Part shown: positions 19,567 through 30,562 of the stretch, piece by piece
Layout: every line of letters begins with the position of its first letter
How positions within the stretch are numbered: position 1 is the first letter of the stretch
NCBI GenBank assembly: GCA_026214975.1
Contig: CM047815.1
Location: 63,991,852 to 64,055,851 of the forward strand
Direction of reading: 5' to 3'
Length of the DNA: 64,000 bases
DNA from: Gentiana macrophylla
Lineage: Eukaryota > Streptophyta > Magnoliopsida > Gentianales > Gentianaceae
Notes under the pieces: generated by a model
Seen by the model: only the letters and a program-made list of their open reading frames with translations
What the model was told of the DNA's origin: nothing
Databases searched by the model: none
Position numbers and translations under genes: made by a program

Positions 19567-21899
19567 TCTTCAAATTTGATGTTACAAAAGCCTTTGATAG
19601 AGTCTCAGCGCCATTTCTCAAAGCCCTCTTGCTTAAGTTTGGATTCTCTATTCACTTGGTAAATTTGCCCATGATCAATTTGTCTTTTAGTTGGTTCTCT
19701 ATCTTAATCAATGGCACCCATGCGGGCCTCTTTCAAAACAATAAGGGCATAAGGGGATCCTCTTCCCCTTAGTTGTTTATCCTTGTTTGAAGCTTTAACT
19801 AAGGGCCCAAAACATTTTTTTCAGTCTCATGTTGAACACTATGCCTCTCCTGGAGATTTTATCCCCATTACTCATTTCATGTATGCTAATGATTTGATTT
19901 TTTTGCTAGAGCCACCAAGAAATCCATAAATAACCTCTTTCTTTTCTTGCACCAATATGAGCTTGCTTCTGGACAAAATTTAAATGCTAATAAGATCTCT
20001 TTCTTTATACCCAAGCATGCTCCTGCTCATACTGTTTGCATGGTAAAGGATCATACTGGCATGAAAAATGTTCCTTCCCTTTTACCTACCTAGGTTGTCC
20101 TATTTATTTGGGTAGGCCTAAATACTGTTATTTCTCTCCTTTAATCCAAAAACTTGAGGGTAAATTACTGGGGTTAGTATGCTAAGTTTTTATCTACTTG
20201 GGGTAAACTTCTTTTAAAGGATATCCTCTCTTCTATTCCTATACATATTTTAGTTTCTCTCAAATTACATGCCTCTGTTTTAAACACATTGAACATATCC
20301 TCTCCCATTTTCGTTGGTTGGATCTTTGAGAAGCGTAAAAGTCATATTTGGAAAATTTGGAAGGATGTTTGTTTTTCCACCTTGGTGAATGGGCTAAGGA
20401 TTAGAAATTAAAAACTTTACAGCAAGCCTTTTATTGTAAGCTTTGGTGGAAATTGAGAATAGGCAAGGTCTCACAGGCAAATACAATCATTCTTTGGTAC
20501 CTTCCTCTATACAAATTTTATTCTGGAAGATTCTTAGTCATGTGCGAGGGAGATCATCGAGGATGATATGAGATATGTGGGAAACAACAAGCTGGATTTG
20601 GTTACTGAACATTATCTGTAAAATTCTATTAAGTCAAGATTTGATGTTCTCGTAAAAGGAAGCTTACTCTTTATGACCTTAAAGAGATCTGGAAGCCACA
20701 CATTCCGGGAAGATTTACTTATTTATGTGGAGATTCAAGAATGGTATCATCCTCAATTGCTGACCAATTAAATAGATTTGGAATTCATGGCCCTGTTCAA
20801 TGTATGTTTTATCCTGAAGAAGAAACTGTTAAGCATGTTTTATGGCATTGCACACAAGCTCATCAGATCTTGAATCACATTCAGGCTATTTTCCACTAAG
20901 GAACATTGTATGCATATGTTGTTCCACTCGCCATGGCATGGAGCTTTGGGTAAAATTCTCTCTATTGTGCCTTCTCTGATCTGCTGGGAAAATCAGAAGG
21001 CAAGGAACAATATATATCTATTATGAGGGTTCTCAGATTTCTAGTGATGCTATCATTTTTTATGTTATGGATAATCTTAAGATGATTTGTAGTAGCTTGA
21101 ATTTGACTGGAGACACTCTAACTGATGACATATTGGCTGAGGCAGAGGTTATACCCAACTTTTCTCCTAAACCTCTTATACAATATATCCCTGTGAATTG
21201 GACTTTTCCTTCTGTGAACGGGTATAAGATGAATTCTGATAATTCCTCTTTACGCAATCCTGGGATTGTTAGGGGTGGTTATATTATTCGAAATCATCAT
21301 GGTCATGTGATTAGGGCAGGTTATGAAGCTTATGGTGTAACCTCTAATATTCAATCTGAGATACATGCCTTGTTGACCGGTATCCAACATTGTGTCAACT
21401 TGAACTTAAAGAGTGTAGATCTTGAAGATGACTCACATATATTGGTCAATATGGTTCATGGAAGCAATCAGATTTCTTGGAAGTGTGACAGGGACATTAA
21501 ACAAATCATGAAGCTGATGTCTGATCACAATTTTAGCCCGCATCACATTTTTAGAGAGGCTAACTCTCGACCTCATTTCCTTGTAAAAAAAGATAGCACT
21601 ACTCAAAGCTCATGGACTTTTGTAGGTCATCAACTTGAGGGAGGCCTAGGTCTCCTTCTTAAAAGAGACTTTCTGCAATTGCTAGCTATTAGAACAAATT
21701 GATGATGTCTTATATTTCCGGCACCCTAGGAAGCACCTTTCATTGTAATGAAGGGTTCAAATAGGCTGTTTTCCTCTAATTCTTTGTTACGGCCTATTTG
21801 GATCACTTTATGGATGCTACAGAAAGCTGCAACTTCTTTTGAAGGCACCACGTCAGGACCTCGTTAACTACATCGAGATGGACCTCAAATGACTTGTTT
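19565..21899 (+). mobile_element. 5'-truncated LINE (non-LTR retrotransposon), plus strand
   Basis: The sequence starts inside a reverse transcriptase at DVTKAFDRVSAPFLKALLLK, the finger/palm region of plant L1-like LINEs. It continues with broken text such as HQYELASGQNLNANKISFF (about 19950-20010) and a zf-RVT-like region (about 20780-20900). The best-preserved part is the C-terminal RNase H frame at 21067-21702. The end is not visible because the gap begins at 21900. It is truncated, with many stops, so inactive. Confidence 0.8.
21067..21702 (+). pseudogene. LINE C-terminal RNase H domain (211-residue open frame)
   Basis: The frame is open for 211 residues and resembles the RNase H domain (RVT_3 type) found at the C-terminus of plant LINE ORF2. 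It has an N-terminal strand with MNSDNSS, a GGYIIRNHHGHVIRAG segment, the SEIHALLTGIQ helix carrying the conserved Glu, VDLEDDSHILV with the third acidic site, and a late HIFREANSRPHFL block. The usual first catalytic Asp (NxDG) appears as NSDN. Upstream reverse transcriptase is broken, so this is only a surviving segment of a dead element. Its length could mislead automated annotation into calling a host gene. Confidence 0.75.
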
Positions 21900-21999
21900 N
21901 NNNNNNNNNNNNNNNNNNNNNNNNNNNNNNNNNNNNNNNNNNNNNNNNNNNNNNNNNNNNNNNNNNNNNNNNNNNNNNNNNNNNNNNNNNNNNNNNNNN
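21900..21999. other. assembly gap of exactly 100 N
   Basis: A run of 100 N is the customary placeholder for a join of unknown size. Sequence on either side may not be neighbouring in the genome. Confidence 0.99.
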
Positions 22000-24900
22000 A
22001 AAAAGCAATGTAAGATAAATGCCCACTATGAAAAATGTGTCTACTTCCTATTGGCCGAAAAACGAAATGTTCCTATTGTCTAATAAAAGAATAAATAAAT
22101 AAAGTGCTGAAAATCCAATATAAAATAAAACCAACTCCTAATTATTTAAATAATATCCGCCATGGGTCTTCATAATACTCATAAATAGCACGAATGATGG
22201 TATCCTCCGAGCATGAACCGGATCACATCAAGAAGACCCGGTAAACCCTAGGTTACCCGTTGTTTACCGAGCCTCGAATTTTCGCTTTCTCGAACGCCGA
22301 TTGAAAAGCTGAATTTTTAGAGACACGTGGAGGACACATGTTGCATCGTGACACCACCACCACCACCGTAAATCGCCCCATTTTCCCCTCTTTTCAAATC
22401 TTTCATTCTTTCCCACACTCCACCATAAATCCACCTCAATCCCATCAATCACCCCCTCAAATCCCTTTCCCAAATTACTTCTCTACCCACTATCCCACCA
22501 AATCCTTCCACCTTCCATCATTTTTCCTATTTAAACCACCCATTCACCACCATTATCATCATATTATTTACTATCTTCTCCTTAAATCATCACAATTCTC
22601 CCATTTCTTCTTCTTCTTAAAACCAACAATTACCATCATCACCACTCACACCACCAAACCTCCACCAATCCCAAACCCTTTTCCATCCCACCCAACCAAA
22701 CCATTTTCCTCACCCTTTTCCTGCCTAGTATCATTGCAGCTAGTGCTGGTGTCAGAGTTCTTCTTCTTTCATTGACAAGCCTACACCCCAGAGAAAGAAA
22801 TCCAGAAAAATCAGGCCGGTAAACTCCCGACTCTACCCCGGTTTACCGATGTTACATTATTCCGTAATCAAGATCGCATCGCCCCTGTTATCATTCAAGA
22901 TGGGTCCTAAGCATAGCCGATCTGTTCTTAGTCCCAAAGTGGTTATTAGAGCATATACGGAGATGCTAACCCCTTGATAGATGGTGTTGAGCAATTCCAT
23001 TCATTGGAAATCTACGAATCGCTCCGAGGCGTTGGAATGCAAGACTGCATGCTCGAGAACGGGGCATGGAATTAGATTATCATGCGGATCTGTGGTGTTA
23101 GTGTTGACTTTTCTATTGAGTGGATCAATGAGTATTTTGGGTTCACAACCCACCGTGGGCCCGGATGAGTACACATCCTCGAGCAACATTGACGATTTAA
23201 AGAGGATGAACATGATAGATGAATTCTTCAGGGTGCAATGGAAGCACACTCTGCTTTGGAGCACCCACCATTTTCCTGGAAAACGAGCTATCCCGGGATA
23301 GGAATGTGGTTAATTGGTTTGTCTCAGGCTCGACTTCGCCCGACCAAGCATACGGTGTCCATTACACACCGGCGAGGCGCAGAGTTGATGTTCTATCTCG
23401 AGCAGGGATCTCCAAATAACATTGGTCTCTTGATGCATAGCCGTATTCACGAGCTTGCTGCCACATCTGAGCACGAGTAGTTGTCGTACGGACCGATGAT
23501 TGACATGTTCGCTTTGGAGAACGAGGTCAAAGTTCTGGTTAGTGATGAGTGGGAAGACCCTGAGCCGATGATTAGTTCACGCGCCGCCAAAAGGGCAAAG
23601 ACGGGTTGGAAGAGTAGAGAGCGTATTCGGTCCTCGGAGCACCTCGGACTCGCAGAGCCTTGCTGAGGAGCACTCGAGAGAGATTGCGAGTCTACATCGC
23701 AAGATGGACCGGATCATATACTTCCTAGAGTTCCTCATGTTACCCTACCACCTAGACTTCCCCTCATTATAGAGCATCCTCTTCTACAAACTTGCCTCCA
23801 GCTTCACCACCTCCCGGCCATGAGCCTGAGATGACCCAGGAGGGTTATTCGATGACGATTAGTTTTTCTTTCTTTTCATTGTTGTTATTTTCAATTTTTT
23901 TTTTTTTTCTTTCCTATCTAGTTGATGTTGCAGATTTTTATTAATATAACGATTTTGACGGCTTAATTTGTTTTGGAGATACCTACTTTCTCTTTATTTG
24001 CCGCACTTTTGTTATTTGGTTTCTTGTCACCACTATTCTTCTTTGTTTGTTTGAGTTACGTGAGCGCAGATTATTCATGGACTACTTACATGAGCCCGAT
24101 GATATATACGAGACGATCCGATTCTTCTTTGGTTCCACCTTACCCAAGCTAAGTTCCTTTTCATTTCTCATTTTTCACCTTAGACATTAGTGACGTTGTT
24201 TCGCTTAAGTGGGGGTACGAACGTCACTTATCTACTTAGCACTATATTCCATGAATTGCGTGATTATCTTGATTCTCTTTGATGCACGATTCACCCTTTA
24301 GACTTTGATTCATTTCTGATTGCAATTTCAAAAAAAAATGTCTTTGATCTTTTCGAGTTAATTGACTTCATCTTTGTTTTAGGATGCACAAGTAAGAGAA
24401 AGTGCCTACTTCTGAAGTAGTGGCGTATTAAGCGCATATTCTGTTATGAGCCACCATTTTAAGCACGTATAAGTCACTTCCATTGGTGTGTAGTTTATAG
24501 CATATTGCTTTGACTAGAGTTGAGCATGGCTTCATCACGAATTATGTTCCACCAACGCTTATAAAGGCAAAGGAATTTTGGATTCGGTAGTTTATCATGA
24601 GTGGGGCCCTGAGGGTAGATAAATCAATGAGAGTTCACCCGCCAAGAAAGAGAAGTGCATTGAAATATATACATCGATATTCTCTTTGGCTAAATCTGAG
24701 TTGATGGAGCGTAAGACGCACGACTTTTGCATAGACCGATAAACGCGAGCCTAAGAGTAATATATACTCGGTTATCGATCCGCCTTGCCAGCTAATTTGA
24801 CTTATAAATAACATGTTCGAGACTGGTTAGTTCGACTACGGGTTGATGTAATATGAGATATTATGCATTACTAAGCGGTTGTAAAAGTTATTGCACACAC

Positions 24901-25077
24901 ACATTGGCTCATGACGTGAATAGTGTTTAATACGTTCCTGATGGATATGAGTGGCATGATCTTGATCTTGACTTTGTGAGGCATAGTTGTTTTTAATTAA
25001 CTTGTGTAATCGATCGAGTGTTGTTTTCTTTTCACCTTTTGCTCGGGATGATAAAAACTAAGTGGGGGTGGGGTAGT
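22000..25077 (+). mobile_element. Athila-type Ty3/Gypsy post-pol region, ending at a polypurine tract
   Basis: The stretch shows the order expected between pol and the 3' LTR of Athila elements: a CT-rich leader (22330-22790), a broken accessory ORF (about 22860-23680), a long non-coding AT-rich tail, and a polypurine tract AAGTGGGGGTGGGGTAGT at 25060-25077, directly followed by TGATAACGCC. A second polypurine-like word (TTAAGTGGGGGTA) occurs at about 24207. The element's pol would lie left of the assembly gap and is not seen. Confidence 0.65.
22860..23680 (+). pseudogene. Athila-type accessory ORF, frameshifted
   Basis: Pieces in several frames resemble the accessory ORF of Athila/Tat elements: ESLRGVGMQDCMLENGAWN and SIEWINEYFGF in one frame (about 23015-23140), then FSWKTSYPGIGMWLIGLSQA and GSPNNIGLLMHSRIHELAA (about 23265-23460), then SYGPMIDMFALENEVKVLV after a stop at 23478. 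The central pattern of a helix with N/V-x-x-G followed by a YGPMI/FPxLI word is the part shared with the accessory ORFs at 36080 and 38129. At least three frame changes or stops make it non-functional. The function of such ORFs is unknown. Confidence 0.5.
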
Positions 25078-26035
25078 TGATAACGCCTAAATGGTACCAA
25101 TAATTATACCCTTATTCACCCCTGAAATCTACTCAAGAGATGATAGATAGATTCATTATTATGTGGAATATATGTTAAATGTGTTAAATGCTATGTGTAT
25201 TTATAAAGCTTTGAACGTTCCTTTTTGTCTTCAATATGGTAGATCTGTTCGGTTTTATGTGTTTTAGTTAATCTACATATTTAAAGACCCCATAATTTAC
25301 TTATTTCAATCGTATGTGAGCACTGTATATCCATGAATAAGAAAAGTCGACCTCGTAACCCAAATGGGTCTATACCGGTTCACCGAGGCATTATTTAGAA
25401 AACCTAAAACTAGGATTCATTACAGCTACGTTGATCGACAGGTTAAATTACAGTAGTTAGAACTGGCCAATCTGCTTATTGTAATCGTAAACTGGCATGA
25501 AATACGAATAGTGAAGTGCTATGTTTGGGCAGAGTTTTGAATGGACCCCAGGAACGTGTTGATCAATGTCAACAAATTGCTTAGCGCGGGATAGCGGTAT
25601 GAGTTAGCGCTCGAAATCGGCAATTCTATTTCTTTATGCGTATGGGCTATTACGGACCAATTAAGGAGGGTAGCTTGTGTATAGATTGTCTACTACCATT
25701 GTCGGAGTAGATAGGAGCAGGGTTGCACCGTGGCGATAATGATAATTAAATCAAAAGCTCGCTTCGATTAATTTAAGGCAATTATGTGGGGAAGTAAACG
25801 TAATGATTAACTAATCCAAGTTAGTAGATCGGTGAGAAGAGGGAGAAATACCACCTTTTCTTATGTTCATTGTTGGTCAATGACCGCTTTATGTTGCTTC
25901 TTAATTAGGTTAGAATCGCTTATAGTTAAAGTTGCATCGTCTCTCAGGGATCTACCTTGACTCGCATTTACTATACTATGATATACTTAGTATTTCTTGC
26001 TAGTAATATCGACGTTAGTGACTTACATGCGATCA
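25078..26035 (+). repeat. Athila-type LTR (958 bp)
   Basis: It starts TGATAACGCC immediately after a polypurine tract and ends ATGCGATCA, 4-6 bases before a tRNA-Asp-type primer-binding sequence at about 26042-26060. It contains the CTCTCAGGGATCTACCTTGACT motif region near its 3' end that recurs in the LTR at 27149. An LTR normally has either a polypurine tract before it or a primer site after it; this one has both. Confidence 0.7.
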
Positions 26036-26041
26036 AGATTT

Positions 26042-26061
26042 TTGAGCGCCGCTGTCGGGAC
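26042..26061 (+). other. primer-binding site, tRNA-Asp type
   Basis: The sequence GAGCGCCGCTGTCGGGAC closely resembles the Athila primer-binding consensus (TGGCGCCGTTGCCGGGGA), complementary to the 3' end of tRNA-Asp. It follows the LTR by a few bases. About 65 bases of presumed leader follow before unrelated Tekay sequence begins. Confidence 0.65.
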
Positions 26062-26129
26062 AATGGGAAATTTTAAATATAAGCGTTTTAATTCTGATTA
26101 AGAAGTCATTTTTATTTTATTTTATTAAG

Positions 26130-26480
26130 ACATCTACACGGATGCTTCGGGACCGGATTTAGGTTTTGTGTTGATGAAAGGAGGGAAAGTGATTTCTTAT
26201 GCATGAAGACAGTTAAAGGTGCATGAGAAGAACTACCCGACACACGATCTAGAGTTGGCAGCAGTAGTGTTCGCTTTAAAGACTTGGAGACACTACTTAT
26301 ATGGAGTTAAAGCTAGGATCTTCACCGACCACAAGAGTTTGAAGTATTTCTTCACTTAGGAGAATCTGAACATGGGACAGAGGAGATGGTTAGAGTTCGT
26401 GAAGGACTACGACTTGGTTATTCAGTACCATCCTGGTAAAGCAAATGTAGTGGCGGATGCCTTGAGTAGAAAGCCAGTGT
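26130..26480 (+). pseudogene. Tekay RNase H fragment
   Basis: With two in-frame stops, the translation shows RNase H blocks: YTDASG (first catalytic Asp), [20 protein letters not shown] (Glu), [11 protein letters not shown] (Asp) and [11 protein letters not shown] (last Asp). Order and spacing are normal. The stops are at about 26206 (TGA) and 26357 (TAG). Confidence 0.8.
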
Positions 26481-26636
26481 ATGTAGTTTCGAGCGTGGGA
26501 AGAAGTTGCAGAAGGGTTAGATGGGTTGAAAATCAGGGATTTTGATTAGATTGAAGCTCGACAGTTTGTAGCACCGATGTTAGCGAGATCTGAGTTGATG
26601 TATGATATTTAGGAAAAACAAGTTGAAGACCCAATT

Positions 26637-27148
26637 TTGGTTTATTTGAAGCGAGTTGCAAAAGAAAAGCCTATAGTAGGTTATGCGTTGGATAAGAATG
26701 GGAACATGTGGTACCAGGATCGGTTGTGTGTGCCTAATGTCGGTGATTTAAGACAGAGAGTTATGGAAGAGGCACATAGGATTTCTTTTGCAGCTCATCC
26801 AGAGCTACTAAAATGTATAGAGACTTGAAAGAAAAGTTTTGGTGGCCCTCAATGAAAGTGGAAATAGCTAAGTTCGTAGCGGAATGTGATACTTGTCAAA
26901 AAGTTAAAGCAGAGCATAGAAGGCCAGGAGGAATGCTTAAGCCCTTGGATATCCCTGAATGGAAATGGGATAAGATCACTATGGATTTTATCACCGGTTT
27001 ACCTAAGACAAGAGGCGGACATGATGCTATATGGGTGATTGTGGATAGATTAACCAAATCAGCCCAATTTCTACCAACTAAAGTGGATATGTCTTTGAAG
27101 AAGATGACAACACTATACTTGGATAATATAGTGAAGTTACATGGCGTA
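26637..27148 (+). pseudogene. Tekay integrase N-terminal half
   Basis: Two overlapping frames joined near 26815 give the zinc-binding H-H-C-C domain (HRISFAAHP, then CDTCQKVK) and the start of the catalytic core (KITMDFITGLPKTRGGHDAI, with the first Asp, then VDRLTKSAQFLPTK). The second Asp (SDRD block) and Glu are missing because the fragment ends at 27148. The chromodomain expected at the C-terminus is therefore not in the window. Confidence 0.85.
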
Positions 27149-28651
27149 TGATGACGGTCTAATATATACCCTTTGTCATCAACATTTTCCCTTAAAGGAG
27201 CATAATGTTATATTATTTTACGTCAAATCACGTGTTTATAGTGCTTAGTTCATGTTGTGTGATTTGTGAATCATGATTTGGTATTTATGCATTTTAAGCC
27301 CTGTAATATGTTTTATCGCTCGATATTTATCATAATTATAGGTTCCGTAAAATCTCAAGTGACGTGGAAGGAAATCTTGAGCGAAATCATCAAAAATCCC
27401 AACATAGCACGGATCGTGGAATGGATTAAAAGAAGTGCGAATCTAAACCGGGCGTAAGCCCGGCTTCCTCGAGCGAAGTACCCATTTCATTGGTCAAACC
27501 GCCAGCCACTGGGGAAAAATCGCCAATGTACTCCGCCGCTTTAGGGTTTTGAAATAGTACTTCCTAGGGTTTCTTGATGGTTTTAAGTTGGCGTAAATAC
27601 CTATATAAGGCCGCCATTCATACATTATTTCACACACCGAAAATACAGAGCAAAATAAAATACGCTTTGTATTATCTATATAATTTTTCTTTGTTTTCTT
27701 TATGTTCTTTCATTACGGAGTCGATAGATTCTCCGGTTAGGGATCGCATTGAGGAGTGGGAGTCACGCCGTCGTCGAGGTAATGCCTACTTATAAATGCT
27801 ATCTCTATTCGTAGATCTATTTTATCTTGTTATGGAGTAGTCGTTTATGTATTGATTTCGCGATGTAATAATTAACGAACCCATATTAATGTAAATCTAA
27901 GCCGTACGAAGTCGTTTTACGAGAAAATTTTGGAATCACCGGTCCAGCTGGAGCCACGGTCTTTACGGATGGAGATAGCCACTTAGATTCTGGGAATTTT
28001 CTGTGAACGACTTCGGCTACGTCTGGTTATCTGCTTGTCATAAAAACGAGTAATAGACCTGATCAACTTATTATATCGTCATCGTAAATTAACATAAATC
28101 CTAAAAGTGGAATGTTAATTAGGACATAGAATAATCGATTGTCTAGGAGGTGTGCCACCCTACCCGGGCTGGTTTCTAGATAAGGTTTACGGTTTATACC
28201 AAAGATCCCTAGTTTTGAAAGCATGTTTTATTATATAATATGGAGACCTACTGTAAATTCATGTAATAAACATAGGGGTTAAGAGTCCCGCCTGATCTAG
28301 ATCTATATAAGGGATGACTCCCGTAGCGCATAATATAATCAATCTTAATGACTTATTTGTCTCGGCTTAGATATACATATATGGGAGTAATTACTACTAG
28401 CGTTATCAATACCGCTTAAGAGTCTTATAAAAACCATAAAAAATACTAGTGTCGTGTCGTTGTGTCGTATTGTTAGTCTTGTGTTTTCTATCTTTTATTC
28501 TTCGATTATATTTGGTCGTAGACCACCCTTAATTTACTTTAGTTTAATACGTTATACTTGTTTAATTCGAGTCTCTGAGGGATCGACCTTGACTCTAACT
28601 AGCTATACTGCAATTGTACCTAGTACTCTTGCTAGTTGGTTGTGTAGATCA
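27149..28651 (+). repeat. Athila/Tat-type LTR inserted in the Tekay integrase (about 1.5 kb)
   Basis: It begins TGATGACGGTC at the break in the integrase and ends near GTGTAGATCA, after a CTCTGAGGGATCGACCTTGA motif shared with the LTR at 25078. In that other LTR the primer-binding site follows the same kind of ending (GATCAAGATTTTTG). Here Copia A starts only five bases after the LTR, so the primer site and the rest of this element are probably displaced beyond the window. No polypurine tract precedes it, which fits a 5' LTR. Confidence 0.6.
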
Positions 28652-28818
28652 AGTTATGTTAGGAACATTTGATTATGTTTTGATGATAGCCATACCAGCT
28701 GTTATAGCAAGCCTGAAATAAGCTAGAAATTCTCTGTATAAGTTTTTACTTAGAGTCTGACATGTTGTATAAGTTGAGTCAGATGATTGAGCTAAAATTC
28801 ACCCCAACAAAAACAATT

Positions 28819-30562
28819 TGTAAAGACTCGAAACCGTGGGTAAACTAACTCTCTAACCGGCAGTGTACCGGGTCGATTGCTAGAATAGCTATTGGAGTAC
28901 GAGGTCGAACCCAAGGGAAAAGTGTTTGCAAGTACCAAAGTGAACGTGGAACTTAGTCTAGGCGATCAATATTTTAAAGTATTTATAACTACAACGACAC
29001 TAAAGTGACTCCTACTAACGAGTTTAAAGATAAGAAAGAGAGAAAGAAGATTAAACAACTAGGTTTTAAAGATAGATTAAGGGACATAGCCGAACCATGA
29101 TCAAAATAGCTAGTTTCAACCCCAAGGATAGATAAAACCGGGAGTGTGCATTAAGGCAAACAGACTCTCGCATTCAATTTCACGGGTGCAAACTCCTAAT
29201 CTCAGTGCTAAGGTCTGAACAACTCTCTCCTAACACCTTATGCCAAGTTAACTACCCTTCCCTATGGAATATTCACTAACAAAACATGCTATGCACTAGA
29301 GCCGCTTAAACGTCAAAACGAGTAACCTCACTCTAAGAAGTGATCCTAGAACCCTTTTCCCACATCTCTCTATCTGAACAACTCTCAAGATTGATGTGTG
29401 TGATTTTGACCTAGGTGATCAATCTAGCCCAAATCCGTTATAGCAAGTTCTAAGACGTGAAACATGCAAGATACAACAATAAAAAGCACTACCCACTCCC
29501 AATTTCATCACCCAATGGGTGATTTCACTAAATTTCACATGATTCGACTATGAAAAGGGTTTAGCTACTCATTATACTAGTTAAAACATGCACATAACAG
29601 TAAATGAAAGCCATAACAAGTAAATGAAAGGAGAAATTTACCATTAAATTGCAGAAATTCGAGATTAGATCCAAAAAGTACAAAATAAAGAAGTAATTAA
29701 AAGGTGGTCTCTTAGTGTTTGGAATGGAAATCTAAACTAAGAAATGGAAAGATTAAACTATTATTATGTTGATGTAAGCTAAGAGAAAGTATTCTAAGCT
29801 ATTACAAGAATCGAGCTAAGAAAGAGGTAGAGTTTTTGATAAGAAACTCGATATCTCAAGAAATAGTCTAAGTGGGGTATTTATAGGTGGGGGAAAAATC
29901 TGCAGAAAAAGACGCACGTTTGGAGGGCTGGAACTGGCGTTTGACTCCTTCAAACGCACGTTTGGATTGGTGCAAACGCGCTTTGCTTCGCTTTCAAGCA
30001 AGCGTGGACTTGACTATCTTCATCTTGAACGCGCTTAAGGTGGGTCAAACGCGCTTGGTGGACTTGAAACGCATGTTTAGGATGTGCAAACGCCGCTGGA
30101 GAGAATATGAAACGCCGTTTAAGGGGTTTCAGACGCGGCGTTTGGAAGGCTTGAACTCAGATCACATGTGGCCCTTTGAACGCGCGCTTGGGGGGTACAA
30201 ACGTGCGTTTGAACCCCTGTTGCCCCAAGTCTTCAACTTTTCCTCCTTTGAACTCTTGTCTTGCCTCGGTTATGCTTTTTATCACAAATTACCACCTTCC
30301 GGGTCCTCGAGACACCAATATCCTACAACATTAAAAACGACCAAAAACATACAAACAATTCCGGAGGGTAAAAGTGCTCTAGAATGGGGTCAATATCAAC
30401 TAAAAAGGGGTAAAAATCCAACAAAGTAACGGATTCATTCCCCGTGCCATGAGCTCACGGTATCACCCTGAAAACGGTCTAAATCACCCAAAAATGTGCT
30501 GAAAATATGGTAAACGGGGGTAACAAAGCACCGGAGTCACGTAAAGTTGACTCCCATCATCA
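28819..30562. mobile_element. Gypsy (Athila/Tat-like) solo LTR, about 1744 bp
   Basis: It runs from TGTAAAGACTCGAAACC to CTCCCATCATCA and has no internal region. Near its start it shares CTAACCGGCAGTGTACCGGG and a GTCGAA(C/T)CC motif with the LTRs of the Athila at 32149-48145, but is otherwise different. The target duplication is not clean (AACAA before, GACAA after, at best). It splits the Copia A 5' LTR. Confidence 0.6.
29909..30213. repeat. array of about twelve CG-rich palindromic words (AAACGCNCGTTTG type)
   Basis: Words such as CAAACGCACGTTTGG, CAAACGCGCTTTG, GAACGCGCTTAAG, CAAACGCGCTTGG, GACGCGGCGTTTGG and CAAACGTGCGTTTG recur roughly every 20-35 bases with unrelated spacers. The array makes an artefactual open frame of 180 codons on the + strand. 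It lies in the 3' third of the solo LTR. Confidence 0.75.

Larger units (their letters stand above)
26127..27148 (+). mobile_element. Tekay-type chromovirus (Ty3/Gypsy) pol fragment: RNase H to mid-integrase
   Basis: The fragment starts abruptly inside RNase H (YTDASGPDLGFVLMKGG), runs through the RNase H end ([20 protein letters not shown]) and integrase, and is cut at 27148 within integrase (TTLYLDNIVKLHGV). At the right edge an Athila/Tat-type LTR begins, so that side was broken by insertion. At the left edge there is no LTR or duplication, which suggests deletion or recombination. Confidence 0.85.

Noticed and set aside
22338..22775. 145-codon Pro/His/Phe-rich frame
   Set aside because: It follows from a CT-rich leader tract in Athila; composition alone explains it.
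29887..30429. 180-codon frame in the solo LTR
   Set aside because: It is produced by the CG-rich word array; there is no similarity to proteins and LTRs rarely encode any.
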